A stretch of DNA of 64,000 nt from Sulfitobacter undariae (GCF_014196805.1 NZ_JACIEI010000001.1:124001-188000), one strand, 5' to 3'; counted from the stretch's first letter, positions 17,812 through 26,696 are shown. Notes: generated from the letters alone by a model not told the origin. Translations and numbers: made by a program.

Positions 17812-19590
17812 TTAAACCGACTGTTCGCGCATGTCGGCGGCATCAATTCCTGCAACGATGACCGGATTTTTCATCGCATCGCGGCGGAACGGGTCGCCCA
17901 GTTCTTGGTTGATCATCGCTTCGATCAACGTGGTTTTACCGTGGTTCATCTGATCGTCGATGGCCTTGGCAAGGGCGGCTGTCAGCTCTTCTTGGGTGCG
18001 GGCGATCACGCCTTGCAGGCCACAGGCTTTGGCGATTCCGCAATAGGATACGTCTTCGTCCAGCTCGGTGCCGACGAAATTGTCATCGAACCACAGCGTG
18101 CTGTTGCGCTTTTCGGCGCCCCATTGATAGTTGCGGAAAACAACCTGCGTCACGGCAGGCCATTCGCCACGGCCAATTGCCGTCAGCTCATTTACCGAGA
18201 TGCCAAATGCGCCATCACCGGCAAAGCCGACAACAGGCACGTCAGGTTGACCGATCTTGGCACCAACAATGGCGGGCAGGCCATAGCCACAGGGGCCAAA
18301 CAGACCGGGTGCCAGATATTTACGGCCCTCGGTAAAGGAGGGATAGGCGTTGCCGATGGCGCAGTTGTTGCCGATGTCGGACGAGATGATTGCCTCTTGC
18401 GGGAGAGCCTGCTGGATCGCACGCCATGCCATACGCGGGCTCATCCAGTCGGGTTTGGCGGCGCGGGCACGCACGTTCCAATCTGTGCCCGGATCGTCGG
18501 CCTCATTTGTCATTGAAGTGAGCTCTTGCGCCCAAGCGGATTTGGTTTGACCGATCAGCGCCTTGCGGTCATCACGGCCCGCATCGCCAGCGGTATCAGC
18601 CAGTTGTGTGGTGATCGCTTTGGCCACTTTGGCCGCATCCCCGACAATACCTACAGTCACCTTTTTAGTCAGCCCGATGCGGTCTGGATTGATATCCACC
18701 TGAATGACTTTGGCCTGCGTTGGCCAGTAATCAATGCCGTAGCCCGGCAAAGTCGAGAAAGGATTCAGGCGGGTGCCAAGGCACAAGACGACATCGGCCT
18801 TTGAGATCAGCTCCATCCCCGCTTTTGAGCCGTTGTAGCCCAGCGGGCCTGCGAACAGCGGATGGTTTCCGGGGAAAGCGTCATTGTGCTGGTAGCCCAC
18901 ACATACGGGTGCATCCAGTTTTTCAGCCAAGACGCGCGAGGCTTCGATGCCGCCTTTGGCCAATACCACACCCGCGCCGTTTAAGATTACAGGGAACTTG
19001 GCGGTGGAGAGCATCTCTGCTGCGTTGGCGATGGCGTTTTCGCCACCTTGGGGCAGCTCAAAATCAACAACTTCGGGGATTTCAATGTCGATCACCTGTG
19101 TCCAGAAATCACGTGGAACGTTGATCTGGGCAGGGGCAGAGGCGCGTTTGGCTTGCATGATCACGCGGTTCAGTGTCTCGGCGATGCGGGACGGATCGCG
19201 GACTTCTTCTTGGTAGGCAACGCAATCCGCAAAGAGGTTCATTTGCTCCATCTCTTGGAAGCCCCCTTGGCCGATGGTCTTGTTTGCGGCTTGTGGCGTA
19301 ATCAACAGCAAAGGCGTGTGGTTCCAATATGCCGTTTTGACAGCGGTAACAAAGTTCGTAATGCCCGGCCCGTTTTGGGCGATCATCATCGACATTTTAC
19401 CAGTGGCGCGGGTGTAGCCATCTGACATCATACCTGCCGAACCTTCATGCGCGCAGTCCCAAAAGGTGATCCCCGCCTTTGGAAAGATGTCCGAGATCGG
19501 CATCATGGCAGAGCCGATAATGCCAAATGCGTGCTGGATGCCGTGGCGTTGCAGCGTTTTGACAAAAGCTTCTTCGGTGGTCATCTTCAT
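17812..19590 (-). CDS. xsc: Sulfoacetaldehyde acetyltransferase
   Basis: The 592-residue thiamine-diphosphate enzyme converts sulfoacetaldehyde and phosphate to acetyl phosphate and sulfite, the carbon-sulfur cleavage step of taurine and other C2-sulfonate degradation. The N terminus MKMTTEEAFVKTLQRHGI and the segment IGSAMMPISDIFPKAGITFW are characteristic of Xsc, as is the catalytic Glu in CAHEGSAGMMSDGY. The ThDP motif lies in VGFAGDGAFGISVNEL through FRNYQWGAEKRNS. The full-length protein is present. It heads xsc-ackA-soeABC, so C-S cleavage, energy recovery and sulfite oxidation would be expressed together. A TauR-like direct-repeat site lies just upstream. Confidence 0.96.
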   Translation of the reverse strand: MKMTTEEAFVKTLQRHGIQHAFGIIGSAMMPISDIFPKAGITFWDCAHEGSAGMMSDGYTRATGKMSMMIAQNGPGITNFVTAVKTAYWNHTPLLLITPQAANKTIGQGGFQEMEQMNLFADCVAYQEEVRDPSRIAETLNRVIMQAKRASAPAQINVPRDFWTQVIDIEIPEVVDFELPQGGENAIANAAEMLSTAKFPVILNGAGVVLAKGGIEASRVLAEKLDAPVCVGYQHNDAFPGNHPLFAGPLGYNGSKAGMELISKADVVLCLGTRLNPFSTLPGYGIDYWPTQAKVIQVDINPDRIGLTKKVTVGIVGDAAKVAKAITTQLADTAGDAGRDDRKALIGQTKSAWAQELTSMTNEADDPGTDWNVRARAAKPDWMSPRMAWRAIQQALPQEAIISSDIGNNCAIGNAYPSFTEGRKYLAPGLFGPCGYGLPAIVGAKIGQPDVPVVGFAGDGAFGISVNELTAIGRGEWPAVTQVVFRNYQWGAEKRNSTLWFDDNFVGTELDEDVSYCGIAKACGLQGVIARTQEELTAALAKAIDDQMNHGKTTLIEAMINQELGDPFRRDAMKNPVIVAGIDAADMREQSV

Positions 19591-19640
19591 TGGGGCTTAT
19601 CCTTGGGTATGAGGGCGCGTGGAAACAGATTGACGGCAGG

Positions 19641-19673
19641 TTACGGCCTGTAGGGTCAAAGGGTTAGGGCCAG
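19641..19673 (-). promoter_or_regulatory. Putative TauR-binding direct repeats upstream of xsc
   Basis: On the minus strand CTGGCCCTAA (19664-19673) is followed 23 bases later by the weaker copy CAGGCCGTAA (19641-19650). CTGGCCCTAA differs at one position from the CTGGACYTAA repeat recalled for Rhodobacter capsulatus TauR. The site lies about 50-80 bases before the xsc ATG and directly after the tauR stop codon. Confidence 0.5.
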
Positions 19674-19676
19674 TTT

Positions 19677-21161
19677 TTAGCGCCGAATAGAGCCAGAGGG
19701 CATCATCTCTTCAATCTCGGCAGCCAGTTCTTGCAGGCCGTTTACGATACGGTTGGGGTGGATAGAGGAATAGCCGAGGCGAAAGAAGTTTTGGGGTTTA
19801 TCCTCGCCTCCGAAAAACGATTGACCGGGTTCGATTAAAACACCGCGATTGCGCAGGCGGGAGGCCAGCAGTTTGGCGTCGATCCCTTCTGGCGCGCGCA
19901 TCCAGAAAGAGGAGCCACCATGCGCGCCTTGCCCTGCGATGGTCAGCCCGAATTTCGCAATGCCTTCTTCCATCTTTGTGCGGCGTTCGTGCAGGGCGCT
20001 GCCCATGCGGCGGACCAAAGCATCATAATGGCCAAGCGATAGAAAATAGGAGGTGGTGCGTTGGATATGACCCGGGGGATGACGCAAAACCGAGGCGCGC
20101 AGCGCCCGTGCTTCGCGGATGAAGGGCTCGGAACCGACAAGATACCCAAGGCGTAATCCGGGGAAAAGAGATTTTGAGAAACTGCCCACATAGATGACGC
20201 GCCCTTCTGTATCCAGCGATTTCAACGCAGGCGAGGGCGGGCGCAGGAAGGAGGTTTCGAACTCGTAATCATCCTCAACGATCAGGGCATCTATTTCACG
20301 TGCGCGGGCCAAAAGCCTGTGTCGGCGTGACATCGGCATGGTCGCGTTTGTGGGGCATTGATGGCTGGGTGTGGTAAAAATTACATCCGTATCAGGCGGG
20401 ATGGCCTCGGGGGGCAGGCCGTCTTGGTCGACACGCACGGGGGTCACATGGCACCGTGATTGCACAAGAATATCGCGCAGGGCGTGGTAACATGGGTCTT
20501 CCAACGCGGCGCGTCTGCGTTGTGTCAGCAGGACTTGGGCCGTTAGCCAAAGCGCGTTTTGTGCGCCCATGGTAATCAGGATTTGTTCGGGCGCTGCAGT
20601 GATGCCACGGCGGGGCAATGTATGGCGCAGAATGAACTCGATCAATTGCGGATCGTCTTGGTCGTAATAGTCCGATGTCATCGACGTAAAGTCGCGTTGC
20701 CCCAATGCCTGAAGGGCGCAGAGCCGCCAATTGGCGTGATCGAACATGGATTGATCTACTTGACCATACACAAACGGATAGCGGTAATCGGACCAGTCTT
20801 GGGGCTTGCGCGGGGTGACGCCGCCGCTAAACCGCTGGCCGATGGCGCGGGTCCAGTCAATGGCGTCTTGCGTGTCTGGCGCTTGGGAAAATGCAGGAGG
20901 GCTGGGGGCGTTCTCAGACACATAATAGCCTGAACGCCCCTTTGAGCTCAGGTAGTCATTCGCCAGCAGCTCGGTATAGGCGATGGTCACAGTGATCCGG
21001 CTGACGCCCAAATGCTGCGCCAATTTGCGGGTGGAGGGGAGCTTTTCACCATGCTGGAACCTGCCCGATAAAATGCCTCGGGCGATCATCTGTTGGATCT
21101 GCGATTGCAGGGTGCCTTGGGCGTCGGGCTGGAGGAAAAAGGTTTCTACAGGAAGGGCCAT
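19677..21161 (-). CDS. tauR: MocR/GntR-type transcription regulator TauR
   Basis: The 494-residue protein has an N-terminal GntR winged helix (about residues 15-80: LPSTRKLAQHLGVSRITVTIAY) fused to a fold-type-I aminotransferase domain. The probable PLP-binding Lys is in YVGSFSKSLFPGLRLGYLVG. This MocR architecture is that of TauR, the activator of taurine genes, and the position between xsc and tpa supports that reading. Other MocR regulators (PdxR, GabR) share the fold, so identity depends on context. The direct repeat in its own promoter suggests autoregulation. Confidence 0.88.
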   Translation of the reverse strand: MALPVETFFLQPDAQGTLQSQIQQMIARGILSGRFQHGEKLPSTRKLAQHLGVSRITVTIAYTELLANDYLSSKGRSGYYVSENAPSPPAFSQAPDTQDAIDWTRAIGQRFSGGVTPRKPQDWSDYRYPFVYGQVDQSMFDHANWRLCALQALGQRDFTSMTSDYYDQDDPQLIEFILRHTLPRRGITAAPEQILITMGAQNALWLTAQVLLTQRRRAALEDPCYHALRDILVQSRCHVTPVRVDQDGLPPEAIPPDTDVIFTTPSHQCPTNATMPMSRRHRLLARAREIDALIVEDDYEFETSFLRPPSPALKSLDTEGRVIYVGSFSKSLFPGLRLGYLVGSEPFIREARALRASVLRHPPGHIQRTTSYFLSLGHYDALVRRMGSALHERRTKMEEGIAKFGLTIAGQGAHGGSSFWMRAPEGIDAKLLASRLRNRGVLIEPGQSFFGGEDKPQNFFRLGYSSIHPNRIVNGLQELAAEIEEMMPSGSIRR

Positions 21162-21175
21162 GTGGAGACTGTAGG

Positions 21176-21207
21176 CTGGCCTTAATTGCAGTGCAATCTG
21201 GATATAC
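21176..21207. promoter_or_regulatory. Putative TauR-binding direct repeats upstream of tauR
   Basis: On the plus strand CTGGCCTTAA (21176-21185) and CTGGATATAC (21198-21207) start exactly 22 bases apart, just upstream of the tauR ATG at 21161 (tauR is on the minus strand). Spacing equals that of the repeats at the tpa promoter. Suggests autoregulation of tauR. Confidence 0.5.
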
Positions 21208-21233
21208 GTTGGAGCGAAATGAATTCGGGATCG

Positions 21234-22271
21234 TTAGTTGACCATCCACTTGTTGACACGCTTGTCCATCACCCGCCGCCAAAGCCTTGGATATAAGGCG
21301 ATCGCGGCCATCACGGGCAAAGAATGGGGTAACATAGGCATTTCACCGGCCTTTAATTCAAGCGCTGGAAAGCTGCGGGCAGGATGCATGTGGTGATCCG
21401 AGTGGCGGGGTGCATTCAACATCATTGCGCTAGAGTACCAATGTGGCGCGTTCCATGAGTGTTGAGGGCCAACTGGTACAGCGCGGCCATTTTCGTCGTA
21501 TTGACGCCTTAAGCCATAGTGTTGGACATAGTCAGATAAAAGCAACTGAAGTTGTGCATAGCCTGCTAGGGCGCAAAGTACGGCAATGGCTGGGATACCG
21601 CCTAGAAATGCAGCTGCAAGCAAAGTTGCAACGGCACCCGATATGTAGCTGACATAGGGGTGCTGCCAAACGGGGGCAGGATTTTGCGCCCTTTTGCGTT
21701 GTGCGTTTTCAGCGTGAAGTCCCGCCCTGAATCCGCCAGCCCAAGCGCGCAGGAAAAATCGGTAAAACCCTTCGCCGTAGCGGGCTGAATTGGGGTCTTG
21801 ATCGGTTGCGACGTGGATGTGGTGCACCTTTGGGTGGGCGCTTGCGTGGTGGCCGAACAGTAGCGAAGAATAGATCGCTACGCCCACGCGCCGCGCTGTG
21901 CGGTTGCTTCGGTGGATCATCTCATGCGCGTTCGAGTTTGAGATTTGGCCCAGCCAGAGACCCGTGCCAGTGAAGATGAGGATTTTATCTGTGACCGACA
22001 GGTCGGCGTTTTGGGAAATGGCCCAGACGCTGGCGGCAAGTAAAGTGAAATGCATAGCTGCGAGGCATAATGAGAGTCTATGCCCTGATGCCTGTTTTGG
22101 CGTGGCCCAAATACGGCCAGCCCTGCGATCAAGGATAAAGACAAACACTGTGATGCTGAGTGCGCCAAGTGCAGGCCAAATGCCGCCAAAAGCGCAAGCG
22201 AGCAGAAGGAGTGCGGCGGGGAACAGGCTGGCAAAAGCGAAACGGAATAGGGCGGGCATTTCTGGGGGCAT
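21234..22271 (-). CDS. AlkB-like membrane diiron monooxygenase (alkane 1-monooxygenase family)
   Basis: The 345-residue integral membrane protein has the histidine boxes of the AlkB/fatty-acid-desaturase superfamily: NAHEMIHR, the HPKVHHIHVAT box, and NAPRHSDHHMHP late in the sequence; SDYVQHYGL adds another His. Several hydrophobic segments flank them. It would use a non-haem diiron centre and O2 to hydroxylate a hydrophobic substrate, classically a terminal alkane carbon. No rubredoxin gene is adjacent. It lies between tauR and tpa on the same strand; whether it takes part in sulfonate use or is a passenger cannot be decided. Confidence 0.85.
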   Translation of the reverse strand: MPPEMPALFRFAFASLFPAALLLLACAFGGIWPALGALSITVFVFILDRRAGRIWATPKQASGHRLSLCLAAMHFTLLAASVWAISQNADLSVTDKILIFTGTGLWLGQISNSNAHEMIHRSNRTARRVGVAIYSSLLFGHHASAHPKVHHIHVATDQDPNSARYGEGFYRFFLRAWAGGFRAGLHAENAQRKRAQNPAPVWQHPYVSYISGAVATLLAAAFLGGIPAIAVLCALAGYAQLQLLLSDYVQHYGLRRQYDENGRAVPVGPQHSWNAPHWYSSAMMLNAPRHSDHHMHPARSFPALELKAGEMPMLPHSLPVMAAIALYPRLWRRVMDKRVNKWMVN

Positions 22272-22361
22272 CTCCAGTCTGCTAAAGGAACTGATAGCAT
22301 GCAGAGATTAGTCGTTGAATATGGTGGAAGTGTGAAGGGGAAATGGGCGTGCGTTATGGGT

Positions 22362-22396
22362 GAAAAGCAAAAGACCCCGCAGTGAAGCGGGGCCTT
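22362..22396 (-). terminator. Rho-independent terminator after the small lipoprotein gene
   Basis: Read on the minus strand, GGCCCCGC, a six-base loop and GCGGGGTC are followed by TTTTGCTTTT. It lies about 30 bases beyond the stop codon of the lipoprotein gene and separates it from the AlkB-like gene. Confidence 0.85.
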
Positions 22397-22426
22397 TTAG
22401 GTCAAATGAATTGGTGTTTTTGACTG

Positions 22427-22684
22427 TTACGGGCAAGCTGCCGAATACTGCGTGCCGTTTGGACGTTGATAGAGGCAGTTTCCGTTGTTCTGGCGGTTGA
22501 TCAATGCACCCGCGGCTAAACCCGCGGCACCGCCGACGATTGCGCCTTTGGCTTTGTCGCCGCCGCCTGAAACGGTGGCACCAACTGCGGCCCCGGCCAA
22601 TGACGTGGCAGCCAATGTGCGGTCTGGTGTTTCACATGCGGCGAGGGCTGCGATCATAGGTACTGCAATCAAGAACTTTTTCAT
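22427..22684 (-). CDS. Small glycine-zipper lipoprotein
   Basis: The 85-residue product has a lipoprotein signal peptide (MKKFLIAVPMIAALAAC, Cys 17 as the lipidation site), then a Gly/Ala-rich glycine-zipper segment (SLAGAAVGATV ... GAIVGGAAGLAAGALI) and a short polar tail with two cysteines. Proteins of this shape (YMGG/17 kDa-antigen-like) are common envelope lipoproteins; function unknown. It is bounded by its own terminator and looks monocistronic. Confidence 0.85.
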   Translation of the reverse strand: MKKFLIAVPMIAALAACETPDRTLAATSLAGAAVGATVSGGGDKAKGAIVGGAAGLAAGALINRQNNGNCLYQRPNGTQYSAACP

Positions 22685-22831
22685 AAAATATCTCCCTGTG
22701 TGTCTGAGTACCTAACGCTGTCTGGGTCAAAAGGTTCCGCAAGATTAAGGAGATATTGGAAAATGGGGTGCGCGCGAAAAAATGGCCCACCCAAAAGGGT
22801 GAGCCAAGATTGACACCTATTGTGCACTTGT

Positions 22832-24223
22832 TCAGCCTAGAACGCGGCCCAACGCGCCGTCTACGGCTTCGACGATCTGGTTGATGTCGTCTTTGGTACA
22901 GATCAGCGCTGGCGAGAAGCACAATGTGTTGTTTTGGCCCGGAATGGAGCGGTTGGTTGCCCCGATGATAACGCCGTTTTTGCTGCAATCCGCAACGATC
23001 GCGCCAACGGTTTTTTCAGGCAGGGGTTCTTTGGTAGCACGGTCCGTGACCAGCTCGGCACCAAGGAACAGACCTTTGCCGCGCACTTGGCCGATGGCAT
23101 TGTGCTTGTCTTGCAGGGCGCTGAGTTGATCGAGCATGTAGTCGCCCATGTTGATGGTATTTTCCAGTAGGTTTTCGCGCTCGATGATCTTCATGTTCTC
23201 AATCGCTGCGGCGGGGCCAGCGGTGCATCCACCAAAGGTTGAGATATCGCGGAAGTAGTTCAGAACATCGGAAGGATCGTCTTTGAACATGTCAAACACG
23301 GCTTCAGTTGTGACAAGGCAAGAGATGGCCGCGTAGCCAGAGGCGACACCTTTGGCCATGCTGACCATGTCAGGTTTGATACCGTAATGCTGATACCCAA
23401 ACCATGTGCCTGTGCGACCTACACCGCAGACGACTTCGTCGATGTGCAGCAGAATTTCATATTGGTCGCAGATTTCGCGGATGCGTTCCCAATAACCATC
23501 TGGAGGCGTGATGACACCGCCGCCCGCTGTCACAGGCTCTAGGCACAATGCGCCCACGGTTTCCGGGCCTTCGCGCAGAATGATTTTTTCGATCTCATTG
23601 GCAGCCCAGATGCCGTAGTTTTCCTCGGGCGCGCCGGCTTGTTCGTGTTTGCGGTATTCAAGGCAATGGGGCACGCGGATGAAACCGTCAGGGAAGGGGC
23701 CATATTGCAGGTTACGTTCGTCTTGGCCGCCACATGCCATCGCGCCAATGGTGGAGCCGTGGTAATCGCGGTCACGGTAGAGAATTTTGTGCTTTTTGCC
23801 GCCAAAGCGTTTGTGGGCGATCTGGCGCACCATTTTATAGGCTTTTTCATTCGCCTCGGAACCGGAGGAGCAATAATAAACGCGGCTCATGCCGGGCATT
23901 TTGTCGATCAGCATCTCGGAGAAGATGGAACCGGGGATAGAGCCGACTGTACCGCCGAAAAAGTTCAATTTAACCAATTGGTCACGCACGGCATCTGCGA
24001 TTGATTCGCGGCCATAGCCGACGTTGACGGTCCAAACGCCACCCGAGACGGCATCAATGCTTTCTTTGCCATACTGGTCCCAGACGCGCAGGCCTTTGCC
24101 CTCAACGATGATGCGCGGATCGCTTGTTTCATAGGGTTTATGCTGGCTCAGGTGGTGCCAAACGTGGGCGCGGTCAGCCTCCACGATGCGGGAGATGTCA
24201 TTTTCGTTGAATGTACCGTCCAT
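22832..24223 (-). CDS. tpa: Taurine--pyruvate aminotransferase
   Basis: The 463-residue class-III PLP aminotransferase transfers the amino group of taurine to pyruvate, giving sulfoacetaldehyde and alanine. Motifs: YYCSSGSEANEKAYKM (PLP phosphate), YHGSTIGA, LLHIDEVVCGVGRTGTWFG, the Schiff-base Lys in MVSMAKGVASGYA, and NYFRDISTFGGCTAGPAAA. The N terminus (ADRAHVWHHLSQHKPYETSDPRI) matches Tpa-type enzymes. Its product feeds Xsc encoded about 3 kb away, and the alanine can be recycled by the alanine dehydrogenase at 56.2 kb. A pair of TauR-like repeats lies about 90-120 bases upstream. Close relatives act on other omega-amines, so context supports the specific name. Confidence 0.9.
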   Translation of the reverse strand: MDGTFNENDISRIVEADRAHVWHHLSQHKPYETSDPRIIVEGKGLRVWDQYGKESIDAVSGGVWTVNVGYGRESIADAVRDQLVKLNFFGGTVGSIPGSIFSEMLIDKMPGMSRVYYCSSGSEANEKAYKMVRQIAHKRFGGKKHKILYRDRDYHGSTIGAMACGGQDERNLQYGPFPDGFIRVPHCLEYRKHEQAGAPEENYGIWAANEIEKIILREGPETVGALCLEPVTAGGGVITPPDGYWERIREICDQYEILLHIDEVVCGVGRTGTWFGYQHYGIKPDMVSMAKGVASGYAAISCLVTTEAVFDMFKDDPSDVLNYFRDISTFGGCTAGPAAAIENMKIIERENLLENTINMGDYMLDQLSALQDKHNAIGQVRGKGLFLGAELVTDRATKEPLPEKTVGAIVADCSKNGVIIGATNRSIPGQNNTLCFSPALICTKDDINQIVEAVDGALGRVLG

Positions 24224-24313
24224 GATGGCGACCTTTCGATTGAGCGGGAAACAGGGAAATCAGGAGTCTTGGTCTGACTTGTGCCCTACTAGACAGAGAA
24301 AATCGAAAACTAA

Positions 24314-24345
24314 ATAGGTCCAGAGGGGCGGAAGTTTAGAGCCAG
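24314..24345 (-). promoter_or_regulatory. Putative TauR-binding direct repeats upstream of tpa
   Basis: On the minus strand CTGGCTCTAA (24336-24345) and CTGGACCTAT (24314-24323) start 22 bases apart, about 90-120 bases before the tpa ATG. CTGGACCTAT differs at one position from CTGGACYTAA, the direct repeat recalled for Rhodobacter capsulatus TauR at its tpa promoter. Confidence 0.6.
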
Positions 24346-24545
24346 ATTTCGAAAAATGGGAGAGTCTGCTCTATCAAGCGATGCTTGGCGCAGGCTGGAT
24401 AAAGCTCAATACATGAGGATTTTCTGTTCATGTGCGCTTCCTAGGGAGTGGAATGCATAGCCATCGCTTTGGCAAATGAAAAAGAGAAGTGCCCTATTAT
24501 TGTGCAATTTATACGTGGGGCAGGGCATCGGGGGTAAATCAAACG

Positions 24546-24578
24546 AAAAAGGCCAGCGCAAATACACTGGCCTTTTTG
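24546..24578 (-). terminator. Rho-independent terminator after the DEAD-box helicase gene
   Basis: GGCCAG and CTGGCC arms (24551-24556 and 24567-24572) are flanked by A5 on one side and T5 on the other, so it can act in both directions. It lies about 55 bases past the helicase stop codon. Confidence 0.8.
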
Positions 24579-24632
24579 TCGTTTCTTAGCTTCGCAAGGG
24601 AAACGGTTTTTCAAGTACCCCATTCCCAATTC

Positions 24633-26696
24633 TTACTTCTTCGGGCCTTTACCTTTGCCGGGAGGTGTAAAGCGTTTGGAGGCGTCCGAGGCGCGGTTGT
24701 AGCCGCCTGTCGGTTTTGCATCGCGGCTGGGTGCGCCTTCTTTGGCGGGTTTTTTCCAGACTGCTTTTGCACGCGCAGCAGGTTTGTCGCTGGCTGCGCC
24801 TGCTGGTTTGTCTTTCCACACGGGTTTCGACTTTGGCTTCTCGCCAGCCTTCATCGGTGTCCGCTCAGTCTTGTGCGACTTTGGCGGGCGGGTTGCATCG
24901 CGCTTTGGCTTGGCCGCAGGTGCGCTGCGTGGTTTGCTCTCGGCAGTGCGTGGTTTGTATTCGGCCGGTGCTGCGTCATCACGCGGGGGGCGTGGCTTGC
25001 GTGCTGGCTTGGGCGCGTCGGGATCATAGGCAGGTTTGCCGCGGTGCGGAGGCTTGGCCTCTTTGTCGAAACGGGGTTTACCGCTGCCTTTGTTCTCGGG
25101 GCGTCCGGTACGGGGCCCAAAATCTGGCACGCCGTCCAGACGGGTGAGGGTCACGCCATCTTCGGCCTTCATGTCTTTGCCCAGCGCGTTCACCAGTTTA
25201 GGAACGGCACCTTCGGCCACTTCAACGTAGGAGTGGCGCGGCTGGACGCGGATCGCGCCAATGTCATCACGGGTCATGTCACCGACGCGGCACAACATAG
25301 GCAACAGCGTGCGCGGCTCGGCGCCATCGTTGCGGCCTGTAGAGATGGAGAACCAGATGGATTTACCGAATTCCATGCGCGGCGCGTTTTCTTTGCCGTC
25401 GCCAGGGTTAGAAAGCTCTTCGGGCGCGGAGCCGCGTGAGCGGTGCAGGTTCACAAAGGCGGTCGCAAGCTGCGCAGGCGTGTAACGCTCAACCAATTCG
25501 GCCACGAATTCCACGGCATCTTCGGGCGCTGGTGTTGTCCATGCTTCATCGTTGAGCAGGCGCTCTTGATCCGCAGCGTTTACTTCGGCGGCGGAAGGGG
25601 GCAGGGCCCATTCTGCATCCAGTTTGGCCCAGCCCATCAGGCGAGTTGCTTTGGAGCGCATTTTTGGCGGTACGATCAGCGCGGAAACACCTTTGCGGCC
25701 CGCACGACCTGTACGGCCCGAGCGGTGCAAAAGCGTGTCAGCGTTGGTGGGCAAATCCGCATGGATAACCAATTCAAGGTTTGGAAGGTCAATACCACGG
25801 GCAGCAACATCGGTTGCCACACAAACGCGGGCACGGCCATCGCGCAAGGATTGCAGGGCGTTCGTACGCTCGGTCTGGGACAGTTCGCCAGACAGCGCCA
25901 CAACCGAGAAGTTGCGGTTTGTCAGGCGGGCAGTCAGGCGGGCGACAGCGGCGCGGGTGTTACAGAACACAATCGCGTTCTTGGCTTCATAGAAGCGCAA
26001 GATGTTGAGAATCGCATTCTCGGTGTCGCGGGGGTTCACGGTCAGGGCGCGGTATTCGATGTCCGAGTGCTGTTTGCCGTCGGAGACAACAGAAACGCGC
26101 TGTGCATCGCGCTGATAGCTTTTGGCAAGTTTGCCAATAGCCGCTGGCACAGTTGCCGAGAACATCAGCGTGCGGCGTGTCGCTGGGGATTCGCCGAGAA
26201 TGAATTCGAGGTCTTCGCGGAAACCCAGATCCAGCATTTCGTCGGCTTCATCCAGCACCACGGCGCGCAGATCAGTCAGATCAATGTTGTTGCGTTTGAT
26301 GTGGTCACATAGGCGGCCCGGCGTGGCGACAACGATATGTGCGCCACGGTCCAGCGTGCGGCGCTCGGTACGGGTGTCCATGCCACCAACGCAAGTGGCG
26401 ACAATTGCGCCCGCTTTGCCGTAAAGCCATGTCAATTCACGACTAACTTGCATCGCCAATTCACGGGTAGGGGCGATCACAAGGGCCAGAGGCGCTGCTG
26501 CGCGGCCGAAATGTGTTTCGTCGCCCAGCAATGTGGGGGCGATGGCAAGGCCGAAAGCCACGGTTTTGCCGGAGCCAGTTTGAGCGGAAACCAACAGGTC
26601 TGCGCCGTCAAGTTCGGGCGCAATAACGGCGTCCTGAACGGGTGTCATTTTATCATAGCCTTGAGCGGCTAGTGCGTCTGCGATCGTCTGAATCAA
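24633..26696 (-). CDS. DEAD-box RNA helicase with DbpA-type RNA-binding domain and long basic tail
   Basis: The 687-residue protein has all helicase motifs: the Q motif (MTPVQDAVI), motif I AQTGSGKT, PTRELAMQ, TPGRLCDH, DEADEMLD, SAT, and HRSGRTGRAGRKG. After the core, a DbpA-like RNA-binding domain runs from about residue 430 to 515 (EFGKSIWFSISTGRNDGAEPRTLLPMLCRVGDMTRDDIGAIRV). The final 160 or so residues are low-complexity Lys/Arg/Pro/Ala and probably disordered. It would remodel structured RNA, most likely during ribosome assembly or in the cold. The 225-base gap upstream, before divergent matB, leaves room for a long 5' untranslated region, common for such helicases. Confidence 0.93.
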   Translation of the reverse strand: MIQTIADALAAQGYDKMTPVQDAVIAPELDGADLLVSAQTGSGKTVAFGLAIAPTLLGDETHFGRAAAPLALVIAPTRELAMQVSRELTWLYGKAGAIVATCVGGMDTRTERRTLDRGAHIVVATPGRLCDHIKRNNIDLTDLRAVVLDEADEMLDLGFREDLEFILGESPATRRTLMFSATVPAAIGKLAKSYQRDAQRVSVVSDGKQHSDIEYRALTVNPRDTENAILNILRFYEAKNAIVFCNTRAAVARLTARLTNRNFSVVALSGELSQTERTNALQSLRDGRARVCVATDVAARGIDLPNLELVIHADLPTNADTLLHRSGRTGRAGRKGVSALIVPPKMRSKATRLMGWAKLDAEWALPPSAAEVNAADQERLLNDEAWTTPAPEDAVEFVAELVERYTPAQLATAFVNLHRSRGSAPEELSNPGDGKENAPRMEFGKSIWFSISTGRNDGAEPRTLLPMLCRVGDMTRDDIGAIRVQPRHSYVEVAEGAVPKLVNALGKDMKAEDGVTLTRLDGVPDFGPRTGRPENKGSGKPRFDKEAKPPHRGKPAYDPDAPKPARKPRPPRDDAAPAEYKPRTAESKPRSAPAAKPKRDATRPPKSHKTERTPMKAGEKPKSKPVWKDKPAGAASDKPAARAKAVWKKPAKEGAPSRDAKPTGGYNRASDASKRFTPPGKGKGPKK

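Larger units (their letters stand above)
24224..24632. other. Intergenic stretch between tpa and the DEAD-box helicase gene
   Basis: No gene is supported here. The right part of the tpa promoter lies at 24224-24345 and includes the TauR-like repeats. The helicase terminator lies at 24546-24578. The middle (about 24350-24540) contains nothing I recognise; open frames there are short or run antisense into the helicase gene. Confidence 0.6.

Noticed and set aside
25443-26312. Long open frames on the plus strand opposite the DEAD-box helicase gene
   Set aside because: They are antisense shadows of a clear helicase; composition follows the codon structure of the other strand and the products look like no protein family.
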